From Anaerostipes amylophilus (GTDB lineage Bacteria > Bacillota > Clostridia > Lachnospirales > Lachnospiraceae): DNA of 64,000 nucleotides. Within the stretch, counting starts at the first letter, position 1; every line of letters starts with the position of its first letter. The position numbers were made by a program, and so were the translations under genes. Under the pieces are notes generated by a model. It did no database searches. It saw only the letters and a list, made by a program, of their open reading frames with translations, and had not been told where the DNA came from. This document shows positions 42,638 to 51,379 of the stretch, in pieces. Location: the NCBI RefSeq assembly GCF_025567365.1, contig NZ_JAOQJG010000005.1:213054-277053 (forward strand). The letters are read 5' to 3'.

Positions 42638-44767
42638 TTATTCCAAATCTTTTTTATTTTCCATCTCTCGGAAACTGACAACCAGATCATAAACTTCTGG
42701 TCTTTTCTCTTTCAAATGTTCATCCAGACGATGCCTTCTCTCTTTAAATCTCTGTGCAAGTTCTGGATGTTCTTTCATGATTCGTTCATGAATTTCTCTT
42801 CGATGTTCCTCAAAACGTGCCGCCAGCGTCCTTTCATCTTTTCCGGAAATATTTACAATCTCTTTTAAATGTTCTTCCAAATGTTCTAACCATTCATCTT
42901 CATCAAACGCTTCCATATGTGACCATCTTCCATGCAACAGATTTTCTACATTTCCATTTTGCTTTAGCTGCTCGATCTGGCGTGTGATCTGTTTCTCAAT
43001 CTGATCTTCTGTCTCTGAACCAAATGCCCAGACAAACTCCTGCATCCGATTGTCCACACGCTTTCTTGAAGCACTTCTTTCTTCATTATCGACTCCGCCT
43101 TCTAATGGATATGGACGTTTGATTCCCATATCTTTTAATGCAATATGGATTGTTCTTCTAACACATCCCTCTTCAATCAGATAACCAATCCCAAGCTTTC
43201 TCATCTGCTCATTTAAACCAGCAATATGCTCTGTGATGTAAAACTTGATTCCTTGTTCTTTGAATGACTTATAAAGAATCTCAAGTCGATCTGCTGCCGT
43301 GATATCGATACTTCCGATTCCGCTTGCATCAAGAATTACCGCTTTAATATTTCCTCTACGTTCAATCTCCTGCTCAATATCCTGCTGCAGCACCCCTGCA
43401 TTTGCAAAAAATAGATTACTGCTAAATCGATAGATCACAATTCCTTCGATCTCATGAATCTGCCTACTCTCTGCCAGATCACGAAAATGTTTATGTCCCG
43501 GCTGAATTCCTAAGAAACAACTTGCTGGTTTTGATGAGCGAATTACCATTTCCGCAAATGATAAAATAATTCCGATCAGTACACCATTGATCGTTCCAAG
43601 TAGCAGTACACCAATAAACGCTCCCCAGAAAATGAAACATTCTGTACGACTGACTTTCCAAAGTTTCACTGCAAGTTCAAATTCTGTTGCACCAAGAAGT
43701 GCTGAAATTACGATTGCTGTCAACACTGGTATCGGCAGATATCCTATAAATCCTGTTCCAAAAAGCAGTAAAATGATCATTGATAATCCTGCCACAATAC
43801 TCATTAACTGCGTTTTCCCTTGATACTGCTCTCCCATTGCTGTTCTTGAAACAGATCCATTGATCGGACAGCATCCAGTCAATGCCGCCACAAAATTTCC
43901 CGCTGCAAATGCAAACAATTCCTGATTATCGTTGATACGGTATCCATTTTTCTGTGCAAAATTATTCTCTGCAAGAAGTGTTTCTGCCATAATAACAACT
44001 GCTACTGACAAGCTGATCGTCACTACTTCGTCCATCGGAACTAACGTAAGATCAGGAAAACTCCATCTTGGAAGTCCTGGTGATACTGCATCCAATGTCT
44101 TGATTCCCCATTCTTTCATCGGCAAAACCTGTGTCATGACTGCTCCTGCTGCCATCATCACTACTGCCATTGGAAATTTTGGCATTATCTTTTTGGCTCC
44201 CAATAAGATAACAAGTGAAACAATCCCTAAGATCAGTGACGGAAGATTGATCTGTTCTACTGTTTTTTCTATATGTTCCAAAAGTTCTAATAATTCTCCC
44301 GTTCCCGCAGTTCCACCCATAAGTTTTGGTACTTGCATCAAAATGATCGTTGAACAAATTCCTGTAATAAATCCACCCATAACTGGTGCCGAAATATAAT
44401 TCACAAGTTTCCCTGCATGCATCAGATAAAATGCGATCAACCATACTGCCACAAAAAACGTGATGACTGGAACGACTGCAAGTGCTTCCTTGGAACCACT
44501 TTGGATATTCATTCCTAAAAGTGCTGACCCTACCAACGCTGCAGGTGCTGCATCTACCCCAAAGATAAATTGAGGTGATGTAGAAAATAGTGCAAATAAG
44601 ATGATCGGAAACACAGATCCATATAATCCATAAACCGCTGGAAGTCCTGCAATCTGTGAATATCCCATAGAAATCGGTATAGATACTGCCATAATGATAA
44701 TTCCCGTGATCACATCATGCATCAGGTTTCCTTTTTTGTAATTCTTCATTGTATGTCCTAATGTCAT
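42638..44767 (-). CDS. SulP-family anion transporter with STAS domain and long C-terminal tail
   Basis: 709 residues. About 10-12 membrane helices (about 20-420) include the family region GYSQIAGLPAVYGLYGSVFP. A STAS domain (about 440-550) has IVIYRFSSNLFFANAGVL and V-I-L-D-A-S-G-I-G-S-I-D. A charged tail of ~150 residues (560-709), rich in Glu/Arg/His with coiled-coil look (LEEHLKEIVN, RFEEHRREIHERIMKE), follows. The tail is unusual for SulP. The transported anion (sulfate, bicarbonate or another) is not readable. It lies 18 bases downstream of the lysR gene on the same strand. Confidence 0.9.
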   Translation of the reverse strand: MTLGHTMKNYKKGNLMHDVITGIIIMAVSIPISMGYSQIAGLPAVYGLYGSVFPIILFALFSTSPQFIFGVDAAPAALVGSALLGMNIQSGSKEALAVVPVITFFVAVWLIAFYLMHAGKLVNYISAPVMGGFITGICSTIILMQVPKLMGGTAGTGELLELLEHIEKTVEQINLPSLILGIVSLVILLGAKKIMPKFPMAVVMMAAGAVMTQVLPMKEWGIKTLDAVSPGLPRWSFPDLTLVPMDEVVTISLSVAVVIMAETLLAENNFAQKNGYRINDNQELFAFAAGNFVAALTGCCPINGSVSRTAMGEQYQGKTQLMSIVAGLSMIILLLFGTGFIGYLPIPVLTAIVISALLGATEFELAVKLWKVSRTECFIFWGAFIGVLLLGTINGVLIGIILSFAEMVIRSSKPASCFLGIQPGHKHFRDLAESRQIHEIEGIVIYRFSSNLFFANAGVLQQDIEQEIERRGNIKAVILDASGIGSIDITAADRLEILYKSFKEQGIKFYITEHIAGLNEQMRKLGIGYLIEEGCVRRTIHIALKDMGIKRPYPLEGGVDNEERSASRKRVDNRMQEFVWAFGSETEDQIEKQITRQIEQLKQNGNVENLLHGRWSHMEAFDEDEWLEHLEEHLKEIVNISGKDERTLAARFEEHRREIHERIMKEHPELAQRFKERRHRLDEHLKEKRPEVYDLVVSFREMENKKDLE

Positions 44768-44784
44768 TCTTCCATTCCTTCTTT

Positions 44785-45648
44785 CTAATTTAAATGTTCC
44801 CTCATATAATTTAGAAACTGCTTCTGTGCATAATCTAAAGGCTTATTTTTCTTATAAAATAACGAAATCATTGAGTGAAATTCTTCTTCTAACGGTATCA
44901 TTTTTATCCCATCACATTTTGCTTCGTTATATACTGTTGGAAATGTGATCGTGATCCCAACTCCTTCACTTACAAAACTCATAATCGTATTCGCCTGTGG
45001 AAATTCAAAAATTATATTTGGCTTAAATCCTGCTTTTTCACAAGCCTTAGAAAATACTTCGTAACTTCCGCTTCCCTTTTCTGGGAAAATAAAATTATCA
45101 TTACAAAGTTCTTTTAGCTGGATTTTTTTCCTCCCATATAATGGATGTTTCTTATGAATAACTGCACATAGCCGGTCATCATATAATGGCGTAAATCGAT
45201 ATTTTTTCTCATCTTCCATTGTATTTTCTCTTAAGATCAAAAAGTCATAACTATCTGAATTTTCCTGAATCTCACTTGCAATCCTTTCGTCTATCACCAT
45301 TTTTATATCCGGATATTGTTTTTTGAAATCTGCTACCATTCTTGCAAAATGATATGGTGCAAGTACTGGCATACATCCAATTTTGATCTCTTTATTTTTT
45401 TGTATGTTTTTTAGCATTTCTTCATACATTGATGTCATTTCTTTTGCATAAGACAAAAAGATTTCCCCTTCTTTGGATAACTCAAATCTCCGGGTATTCC
45501 TACGGATCAATGTTGTTCCTAATTCATTTTCCAGCTTTCTGATCTGCTTTGACAATGCACCTTGTGTCATATTACAAGAATACCCAGCCTCTGTGAAATT
45601 CTTTTGTCTGCATAATTCCATATAATAATATAGCTGTTGTATTTCCAT
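44785..45648 (-). CDS. LysR-family transcriptional regulator
   Basis: 287 residues. The N-terminal winged helix-turn-helix (about 1-60) has YYYMELCRQKNFTEAG and TQGALSKQIRKLENELG. The effector-binding domain (about 90-287) looks intact. It is divergent from the YitT-like gene at 45877 and directly upstream of the SulP gene. A perfect palindrome at 45743-45765 is placed about 64 bases before the predicted start of the divergent gene, the usual LysR site. The effector is unknown. Confidence 0.93.
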   Translation of the reverse strand: MEIQQLYYYMELCRQKNFTEAGYSCNMTQGALSKQIRKLENELGTTLIRRNTRRFELSKEGEIFLSYAKEMTSMYEEMLKNIQKNKEIKIGCMPVLAPYHFARMVADFKKQYPDIKMVIDERIASEIQENSDSYDFLILRENTMEDEKKYRFTPLYDDRLCAVIHKKHPLYGRKKIQLKELCNDNFIFPEKGSGSYEVFSKACEKAGFKPNIIFEFPQANTIMSFVSEGVGITITFPTVYNEAKCDGIKMIPLEEEFHSMISLFYKKNKPLDYAQKQFLNYMREHLN

Positions 45649-45742
45649 TTTTATAATCCTCTTTTATTTTCATATATTTCATTTTACACTTTTTATTCTC
45701 ATTTTTCATCATACTCAATCACTTTTAGCTGCTATTTTCTGT

Positions 45743-45765
45743 ATATATTCCTACATGGAATATAT
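45743..45765. promoter_or_regulatory. Probable LysR operator
   Basis: Perfect inverted repeat, 9-bp arms ATATATTCC / GGAATATAT around TACAT. It lies between the divergent lysR and 45877 genes, centred about 64 bases upstream of the predicted start of the latter (around 45818), the typical -65 activator position of this family. Confidence 0.65.
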
Positions 45766-45781
45766 CAAGTCTTAACTGGAA

Positions 45782-45811
45782 TTGCAATACTTACTTCTAC
45801 CTCTATATAAT
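45782..45811 (+). promoter_or_regulatory. Promoter of the YitT-like gene
   Basis: -35 TTGCAA (45782-45787), 18-base spacer, -10 TATAAT (45806-45811). Confidence 0.65.
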
Positions 45812-45876
45812 AAGAACACAAAAGGGAAATAAATTTATGAAAATATAGAATTTTGATAGAAAGGATGGATAAAAAT

Positions 45877-46536
45877 ATGAAAAACGAAAAAACTTTTTTC
45901 TACCATAGATTATTGTTTTATATTTTAGGACTGCTGATCATGTCTGTTGGTTCTAATTTATTTTTAAAAGCAACTCTTGGAGTTGCCCCAAGCTGTACAA
46001 TGGCTTTAACTTTAAGTTATCTCTCCCCTGTTCACAGCTATGCTTTATTTAATTTTCTGATCAACTCAACATTTTTGATCTGTGAAGCAGTGGTTCTCCG
46101 TGAATTCGGGAAAATACAGTTTATTCAACTTGGGTTGACATTTGTTTATTCTTTATTTATTGAATTTACTTCTTATGGTTTATTCTTTATCGAGCCTCAT
46201 GGTCTTGCAGCAAAGATCTTATTATCTGTTATTGCATGTGCAGTTTTATCTACAGGTGTTGGATTTACAATTAGTTCTGGATTTGCTGTTATGCCAATGG
46301 AAGGTCTTGTTAAGAGTATCGCTGAGAAGAAAAATGTAAGCTTTGGTGCCGTGAGAGTTTGTCTGGAAGTTTTATTTACAGTATGTTCTGCTGTCGCTTC
46401 TTTTGTTTTACTTCCAGAATTACCATCTGTTGGAATCGGAACTGTGATCGCTGCTTTCTTAAGCGGAAATATTACAAATGTATTTTCTTCACTGTTCCAC
46501 AAAAGAATCAATGCTTACTTAGGATTTCAGGCATAA
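45877..46536 (+). CDS. YitT/YczE-like integral membrane protein
   Basis: 219 residues from ATG 45877 (AAGGATGG 8 bases before; ATG 45865 and TTG 45853 are in frame but lack good spacing). About five hydrophobic segments: LLFYILGLLIMSVGSNLFLK, then the Gly/Pro-rich LGVAPSCTMALTLSYL, and G-V-G-F-T-I-S-S-G-F-A-V-M-P-M-E-G. This resembles the YitT/YczE membrane families of unknown function. It is divergent from lysR, with a shared operator, so it is the likely LysR target. Confidence 0.78.
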   Translation: MKNEKTFFYHRLLFYILGLLIMSVGSNLFLKATLGVAPSCTMALTLSYLSPVHSYALFNFLINSTFLICEAVVLREFGKIQFIQLGLTFVYSLFIEFTSYGLFFIEPHGLAAKILLSVIACAVLSTGVGFTISSGFAVMPMEGLVKSIAEKKNVSFGAVRVCLEVLFTVCSAVASFVLLPELPSVGIGTVIAAFLSGNITNVFSSLFHKRINAYLGFQA

Positions 46537-46570
46537 TTTTTAACTTTAACAATATACAATAATATGCAGT

Positions 46571-46616
46571 AAAAAACCGTAATCACTACAAAAACTATTA
46601 GTGATTACGGTTTTTT
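46571..46616. terminator. Bidirectional terminator between the YitT-like gene and nth
   Basis: Long perfect stem (arms of 17 bases, AAAAAACCGTAATCACT and its complement), flanked by A and T runs on both sides, so it can stop transcription from both converging genes. Confidence 0.92.
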
Positions 46617-46651
46617 ATCATACTCTTTTATTATAAATGCTAAGTAATCTT

Positions 46652-47284
46652 CTAAATGATCTGATGACAGATATCATTCAAACAACATCTCTCACAATGT
46701 GGTTTCGTTCTTGCCGTGCAGACATCTCTTCCATGCCATACAAGTCTGTGACAAAAATCACTACCTTCTTCTGGAGGAATGATCTCCCATAATGCCATCT
46801 CCACTTTCTTTGGGTCTTTAATTCCATCAACCAAACCAATTCTATTCACAAGACGGATACAATGCGTATCTGTTACGATCGCAGGTTTTCCAAACACATC
46901 TCCCATGATCAGATTGGCACTTTTTCTTCCAACACCTGGCAGACTTAAAATAGATTTGAAATCTGTTGGGATGTTACAATCATATTCATCTCTTAAAACT
47001 TTCATGCATTTACTGATATCTCTCGCTTTGCTTTTTCCAAGTCCGCATGGACGTACAATTTCCTCAATATCTGCGACATCTGCTGCCGCTAATGCTTCTA
47101 CAGTTGGATATTTTTCAAACAATCCTTTGACTACAACATTAACTCTTGCATCTGTACACTGGGCTGCAAGTCTTACACTGACTAATAATTTCCATGCCTG
47201 ATCATATTCCAGTGTACAATCCGCATCTGGATATTCATTTTTCAAACGTTCAATTACTTCTAATGCTAATTCTTTTTTGTTCAT
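46652..47284 (-). CDS. nth: Endonuclease III
   Basis: Removes oxidised pyrimidines and cuts abasic sites. 210 residues from ATG 47284 (GGAGG 11 bases upstream; TTG 47293 is only 2 bases from it). HhH motif LPGVGRKSANLIMG holds the catalytic Lys, and the catalytic Asp is in VTDTHCIRLVNRIG. The [4Fe-4S] site is a C-x7-C-x2-C-x5-C set near the C-terminus (CTARTKPHCERCCLNDIC). Confidence 0.95.
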   Translation of the reverse strand: MNKKELALEVIERLKNEYPDADCTLEYDQAWKLLVSVRLAAQCTDARVNVVVKGLFEKYPTVEALAAADVADIEEIVRPCGLGKSKARDISKCMKVLRDEYDCNIPTDFKSILSLPGVGRKSANLIMGDVFGKPAIVTDTHCIRLVNRIGLVDGIKDPKKVEMALWEIIPPEEGSDFCHRLVWHGRDVCTARTKPHCERCCLNDICHQII

Positions 47285-47356
47285 TGATTGCAAATCCTCC
47301 CTAAAAGCTGTTTGGTTATTTTTGTTATTTTAGCACTGGAAAGAAAATTGGTCAAA

Positions 47357-48081
47357 TTACAGATATCTCTGCATGATCTCGCACAAACGATTCATCTCCC
47401 AAGGTTTTGCAATATGCTCCTTCATTCCTGCATTTTTCGCCATTACAACATCTTCTGCAAATGCATTGGCAGTCATTGCTATGATCGGTATTTGTTTTTC
47501 TCTATATTTTCTGTGGGAACGGATTGCTGCCGTTGCTTCGTATCCATTCATTACAGGCATATGAATATCCATAAAGATCAAGTCATAAAAACCACTTGGT
47601 GCATTTGCAAATTTTTCAACGGCTTCTTTTCCATTTTCTGCAGTCTCAATGTTAGCCTCTTTATTGGATTTCCCTTCAATGATATTTTTTAGTGTTGCTG
47701 TAAGCCTTGATCTGAATAATGATTTTGCTATAAATTCATCAACTCCAGCCTCTCTTGCCTCTGCTTCGATCTCCGAATAATCATATGCCGATAAGATAAT
47801 GATCGTCACATCATTTCCAAAAAACTTCTATTTTCCCCATAAAATAAATTTTTAAGTGAACCTTTGGTAATTTCCATAAACTCCTTGTAATCATATCCAA
47901 GATTATAAAGTAAAAATCCACTGACATTCGTAATTGTCAGATTCTCATCATAATGTCCTGTCATAAATCCAACTGCATGATTATTACGGATCACGTCTTT
48001 GATCATCTCATAACTATTCTCCTCCAAGTTTGAATCACCCACAGAATATATTATTTCTTCCCTAAATAACTCCTTATTCAT
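47357..48081 (-). pseudogene. Decayed hybrid histidine kinase (two internal deletions)
   Basis: The N-terminal 91-residue piece (47806-48081) is a PAS-like domain that ends at ENRSFLEMM-stop. The downstream piece (47357-47809) begins in the middle of a receiver domain (NDVTIIILSAYDYSEIEAEA). It then jumps inside the second receiver (SNKEANIETAENGKEAV), which lacks its N-terminal acidic pocket, and finishes with IFMDIHMPVMNG and IIAMTANAFAED. HisKA, ATPase and most of receiver 1 are gone. The pieces are in different frames. The same domain order is intact in the kinase at 10053-12062, so this was a relative. It is probably non-functional. Confidence 0.85.
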
Positions 48082-48150
48082 TATTTCCTATTCCTTATTC
48101 ATACTCTTTTTATCTATGTCAAATACTTTCTTGATATCTTCAAACATGTA

Positions 48151-48182
48151 AAAAACACTATAGATAAATATATCTACAGTGT
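48151..48182 (-). terminator. Terminator downstream of the hcp remnant
   Basis: Stem ACACT-a-TAGAT paired with ATCTA-c-AGTGT (one mismatch), followed on the minus strand by TTTTTTAC. Confidence 0.72.
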
Positions 48183-48232
48183 CCCCTGCACTCTTATTAT
48201 ACAATGTGCAACTGGCTGCCATGTCAAAGGCC

Positions 48233-48516
48233 CTATAGCTTTGCGTCACAGCCTTTCGACTGCTTTGCCGTTATATCTTTCTTTCGTTCAATATATTTTA
48301 ATCCTTCATATCCAACAACTGATGTTGTATACACGCGATCTTGATAACTCTCTCTTGGCGGCATGATACAGTTTGTTGTAAATAATCCATCCATTACCAA
48401 TCGGTCGGCTTCTTTGGTCCGGTGTGTATTTGTAACTGCTTTCCACAGACACCTGTTACCACACATCCTTTATTGCCTGCTGTCTGCTGGCATTGAAAAC
48501 AAAATATATCTGGCAT
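48233..48516 (-). pseudogene. hcp: Remnant of hybrid-cluster protein (hydroxylamine reductase) gene
   Basis: ATG at 48516 with GGAGAG upstream opens MPDIFCFQCQQTAGNKGC, then VVTGVCGK: the four-cysteine N-terminal cluster motif of Hcp. Reading is then lost to another frame, where KEADRLVMDGLFTT (normally near residue 60) is directly joined to NCIMPPRESYQDRVYTTSVVG and YEGLKYI (normally hundreds of residues further). About 94 codons remain of ~540. So there is a frameshift plus at least one large internal deletion. It is still bounded by a ribosome site and a terminator. Confidence 0.82.
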
Positions 48517-48533
48517 CTTATTTCTCTCCTTTT

Positions 48534-49079
48534 TTATTTGTTAATAGAAATAAGATGTGCAAAATTCTCTGTGACTATTCGTATTAATTTCTTTTCCATA
48601 TCCTGATTTAAAACTCTCTTAGGAATAATAAGTGCTTCTATGGAACTAATATAAATGTAAAAAGCCGTCTCTGTTTCACAAACATTTTCTACCTTTTGAT
48701 AATCTACTTTCACTTCCTGGCCTTTTGTTATCTCTATAATCTGATCTTCCGTAAAAGTTAATGTTATTTCTTCTGCAAATGGTAGTCCTTCTGTTTCTAT
48801 CATTTTAAGAATTGTCTTGCGAATACCTCTTTTCATAATCTTTTTAGCCTGTGCTACACATACAATTGAAAAAATGCATAATACAATTACTTCTGTAATG
48901 ATCAACATTTTTTCTGCTCTTGCCAAAATGAAAATTACTATCGCAAGAACACTGATCATTGGTCCTGCTAGTTTTAGAAAAAACAGATTTCTCTTTCCTA
49001 CCTCTGAATGAATTAACTGATGAAATTCGTTGAATTCTATGTAGTCTTCGTCTGTTAATTTGTAATTTAGTTGCAGCAT
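48534..49079 (-). CDS. YcxB-like membrane protein
   Basis: 181 residues. The cytosolic N-terminus (about 1-35, NYKLTDEDYIEFNEFH) is followed by two membrane helices (about 36-52 and 60-78, AGPMISVLAIVIFIL). The C-terminal ~95 residues, with TFTEDQIIEITKGQEVKVDYQK and a later V-C-E-T-E-T-A-F-Y-I-Y-I, fit the YcxB-like domain of unknown function. A run of seven G on the coding strand precedes its ribosome site. Confidence 0.8.
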   Translation of the reverse strand: MLQLNYKLTDEDYIEFNEFHQLIHSEVGKRNLFFLKLAGPMISVLAIVIFILARAEKMLIITEVIVLCIFSIVCVAQAKKIMKRGIRKTILKMIETEGLPFAEEITLTFTEDQIIEITKGQEVKVDYQKVENVCETETAFYIYISSIEALIIPKRVLNQDMEKKLIRIVTENFAHLISINK

Positions 49080-49128
49080 ATTCCTTCCCCCCCTGCTTTA
49101 TTTTTAAGATAACGCATATACTTTAATC

Positions 49129-49165
49129 AAAAAAGATCCAGAGAGTACCATTCTCTGAATCTTTT
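49129..49165 (-). terminator. Terminator of the marR gene
   Basis: Stem AAAAGAT-c-CAGAGA paired with TCTCTG-a-ATCTTTT (one mismatch), followed on the minus strand by a T run, about 35 bases past the stop at 49200. Confidence 0.8.
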
Positions 49166-49199
49166 ATTATGCTTATCTCCTAAAAACTATACTTATAGT

Positions 49200-49634
49200 T
49201 TACATATGTTCCCGAAAATAGTCATGAAAATACTGCATAACCTTCACCAACAGATCCTGTTCCTGCTCATTTAACGTATCAAGCAGTCTCTGGATCATCT
49301 GTTTATGAAATTCTCTATGATGATTGTATGCTTTTCTCCCTTTCTCAGAAAGTGATATATAAACAACCCTTCGGTCTCTCTCCCCACGTTTGCGGATCAC
49401 ATATCCTTTCTTCAAAAGATTACTGATAGCGGTTGTAAGTGTCCCAACCGTAATATTTAAATCTCTAGCAATCGTTGACATATTCTTAGGTTTCTTAATC
49501 CCGATCGCATCAATAATATGCAGATCTTTATTTGAAATATCCTTAAACTCATCCGTGATCACGGCTTTCTCTTCTTCATACGAAATTCCGTGGAATAAGT
49601 CTACCACCATATTATTTAAACGATCCTTATCCAA
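49200..49634 (-). CDS. MarR-family transcriptional regulator
   Basis: 144 residues. The winged HTH (about 45-110) has MSTIARDLNITVGTLTTAIS and the wing GYVIRKRGERDRRVVYISLS. FabT-like spacing of the helix is noted, but the ligand cannot be named. The start is TTG at 49634 with AGGAGG 8 bases upstream. It lies 43 bases downstream of pckA on the same strand, so it may be co-transcribed with it. Confidence 0.9.
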   Translation of the reverse strand: MDKDRLNNMVVDLFHGISYEEEKAVITDEFKDISNKDLHIIDAIGIKKPKNMSTIARDLNITVGTLTTAISNLLKKGYVIRKRGERDRRVVYISLSEKGRKAYNHHREFHKQMIQRLLDTLNEQEQDLLVKVMQYFHDYFREHM

Positions 49635-49677
49635 TTAATCCACCTCCTAAAAACAACGATTTAAGAGTATTATACCT

Positions 49678-51363
49678 TTAATTGTTGGAATTTTCCACTT
49701 CTAAATTGTGTGCTTCACCGATTACTTTTGCTAATGCTTCTTTCGCCTGTGTTGGCAGTGCATTGTATCCACCATCTTCTACGTCTTTCTCGAAGACAAA
49801 ATTTAATCTGTCTGTCATTCTTGCTTTTAATGTCTCTACATAATTCATATCGCTGAAGTCTGAAACATATCCTTCCATCTCAAGCACTTCAATATCTGTA
49901 AATGGTCCCCACTGTTTGAATTCTCCAGTTCCTTCTACAACCTGTTCAATAGCAGAAATTGTTGTTGCAGGTTTGATATCTTTACCCATGAAATCGCCTG
50001 TATTGATGATATAGCAGTCCACATTTCTTTCTTTTACAAGTTTTCTAAATTTCTTATAGTCATTTACAAGAGGATATGTTCTAAATGGGTTTGCGTATGG
50101 TTCTACAACCAGACGGTTTGGATCAACTCCAGGAGCTAAACGTTCTGCACTGCTTCGTTTTGTTGCAAGTGTTGCTCCCATAACAGATGCTAAGGATGCT
50201 CCCTTGATCTTAACGATTGGTGGGATTGTTGGGTCTTTCATGATCCAGAAGATTGCATTTACTGGATCATTGATCTTATCTACACGGTTTGGTGACCATA
50301 ATTTGGACTTAATCGCACGACCATTTCCGTTACGGATATCTTCTGTGACAAGAACGACTTTTCCTTCGCTGTCTCTTGTTGCTGAGCAGTTCTGTGCTGT
50401 TAACAGATATTTATTATCTGGGCATCCTGTTGGATAGTCTGCTGTCTTATCAAAATATGTTGGTTCCATTGCGATAGATGCACCTGTTTCTGTGTTGATG
50501 ATAAATGCATCGTCATGCAGAACCTGAATTTCTTCGTATTTGTTATTATGTGTTGCATGTGTTAATGTGGATTTTCCGGATCCTGATAATCCGAAGAAAG
50601 ATGCTACAAATTTTTCTCCGTTATCTAATTTGAATTCTTTCTGTCCACCATGGCAGGAAGCATATCCGTTACGGTTTGCGATCGCCCATGCGATTGTTAA
50701 TGTACCTTTCTTATGTTCTCCAAAGTATTTCATACCAAGAAGTGCAGCACAGTTTGTATCTGTATTAAAATATGTTAATCCTAAAGGATGTTCTTCATGT
50801 GTCCACTGTGGGTCTGAGAAAATATAGATATCTGTCTCATCAGCAATTGGCTGTGAATTCTTATACATTTCATTGTATTTAGGATTCATATACTGGAAGT
50901 TTAACATCCATGAATATAAGATATTTTCTTCTCCTTCTGGAATTAAAAGATGTGCTTTTACCATAAATTCAGGATCTAATCCGATATATACCTGCGCATG
51001 ATATAATGTCGTCCATCTTGTATCATAGATCGCATCCATCAGTTTCAGATCCAGATCATTTGTATCAACACCAGGTTCACTGGAAATTCTTCTTGCAGCC
51101 GCGCAGCGTCCAGTCACTGAGCCATCGTTAAATAACAGAACTTTGGAACCTTCATCTAAACCAATTGCTTCTGGTTTATATACTGGCATATCTGTAACGA
51201 TCGTTCCAGGAGAATTCTTTGCTAATTCATAAGCCTGTTTTAAATCTGTTACCTCTACGACGTTGTTCCCATAAAATGCTGCTTCGATAATGGATCTTGT
51301 TTTTGAAAATCCAGGCTTTCCTTTTCCGATTTCTTCGTGTGTGTAATAAGCTTTTGTTGACAT
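49678..51363 (-). CDS. pckA: Phosphoenolpyruvate carboxykinase (ATP)
   Basis: Interconverts oxaloacetate and PEP with ATP/ADP. 561 residues, slightly longer than the usual ~530. The P-loop FFGLSGSGKSTLTH is near residue 260. Conserved NAIFWIMKDPTIPPI follows, and the second metal/PEP region F-A-N-R/Y-A-N-P-F-R-T-Y is seen in EPYANPFRTYPLV. In fermenting gut Clostridia it is often used anaplerotically. It lies 16 bases after the DUF885 gene; the marR gene follows. Confidence 0.96.
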   Translation of the reverse strand: MSTKAYYTHEEIGKGKPGFSKTRSIIEAAFYGNNVVEVTDLKQAYELAKNSPGTIVTDMPVYKPEAIGLDEGSKVLLFNDGSVTGRCAAARRISSEPGVDTNDLDLKLMDAIYDTRWTTLYHAQVYIGLDPEFMVKAHLLIPEGEENILYSWMLNFQYMNPKYNEMYKNSQPIADETDIYIFSDPQWTHEEHPLGLTYFNTDTNCAALLGMKYFGEHKKGTLTIAWAIANRNGYASCHGGQKEFKLDNGEKFVASFFGLSGSGKSTLTHATHNNKYEEIQVLHDDAFIINTETGASIAMEPTYFDKTADYPTGCPDNKYLLTAQNCSATRDSEGKVVLVTEDIRNGNGRAIKSKLWSPNRVDKINDPVNAIFWIMKDPTIPPIVKIKGASLASVMGATLATKRSSAERLAPGVDPNRLVVEPYANPFRTYPLVNDYKKFRKLVKERNVDCYIINTGDFMGKDIKPATTISAIEQVVEGTGEFKQWGPFTDIEVLEMEGYVSDFSDMNYVETLKARMTDRLNFVFEKDVEDGGYNALPTQAKEALAKVIGEAHNLEVENSNN

Positions 51364-51379
51364 AAGTTACTTCCTCCAT

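Noticed and set aside
48233..48466. Independent 77-residue protein
   Set aside because: Its sequence matches two distant parts of hybrid-cluster protein, and the upstream start is in another frame; it is a remnant.
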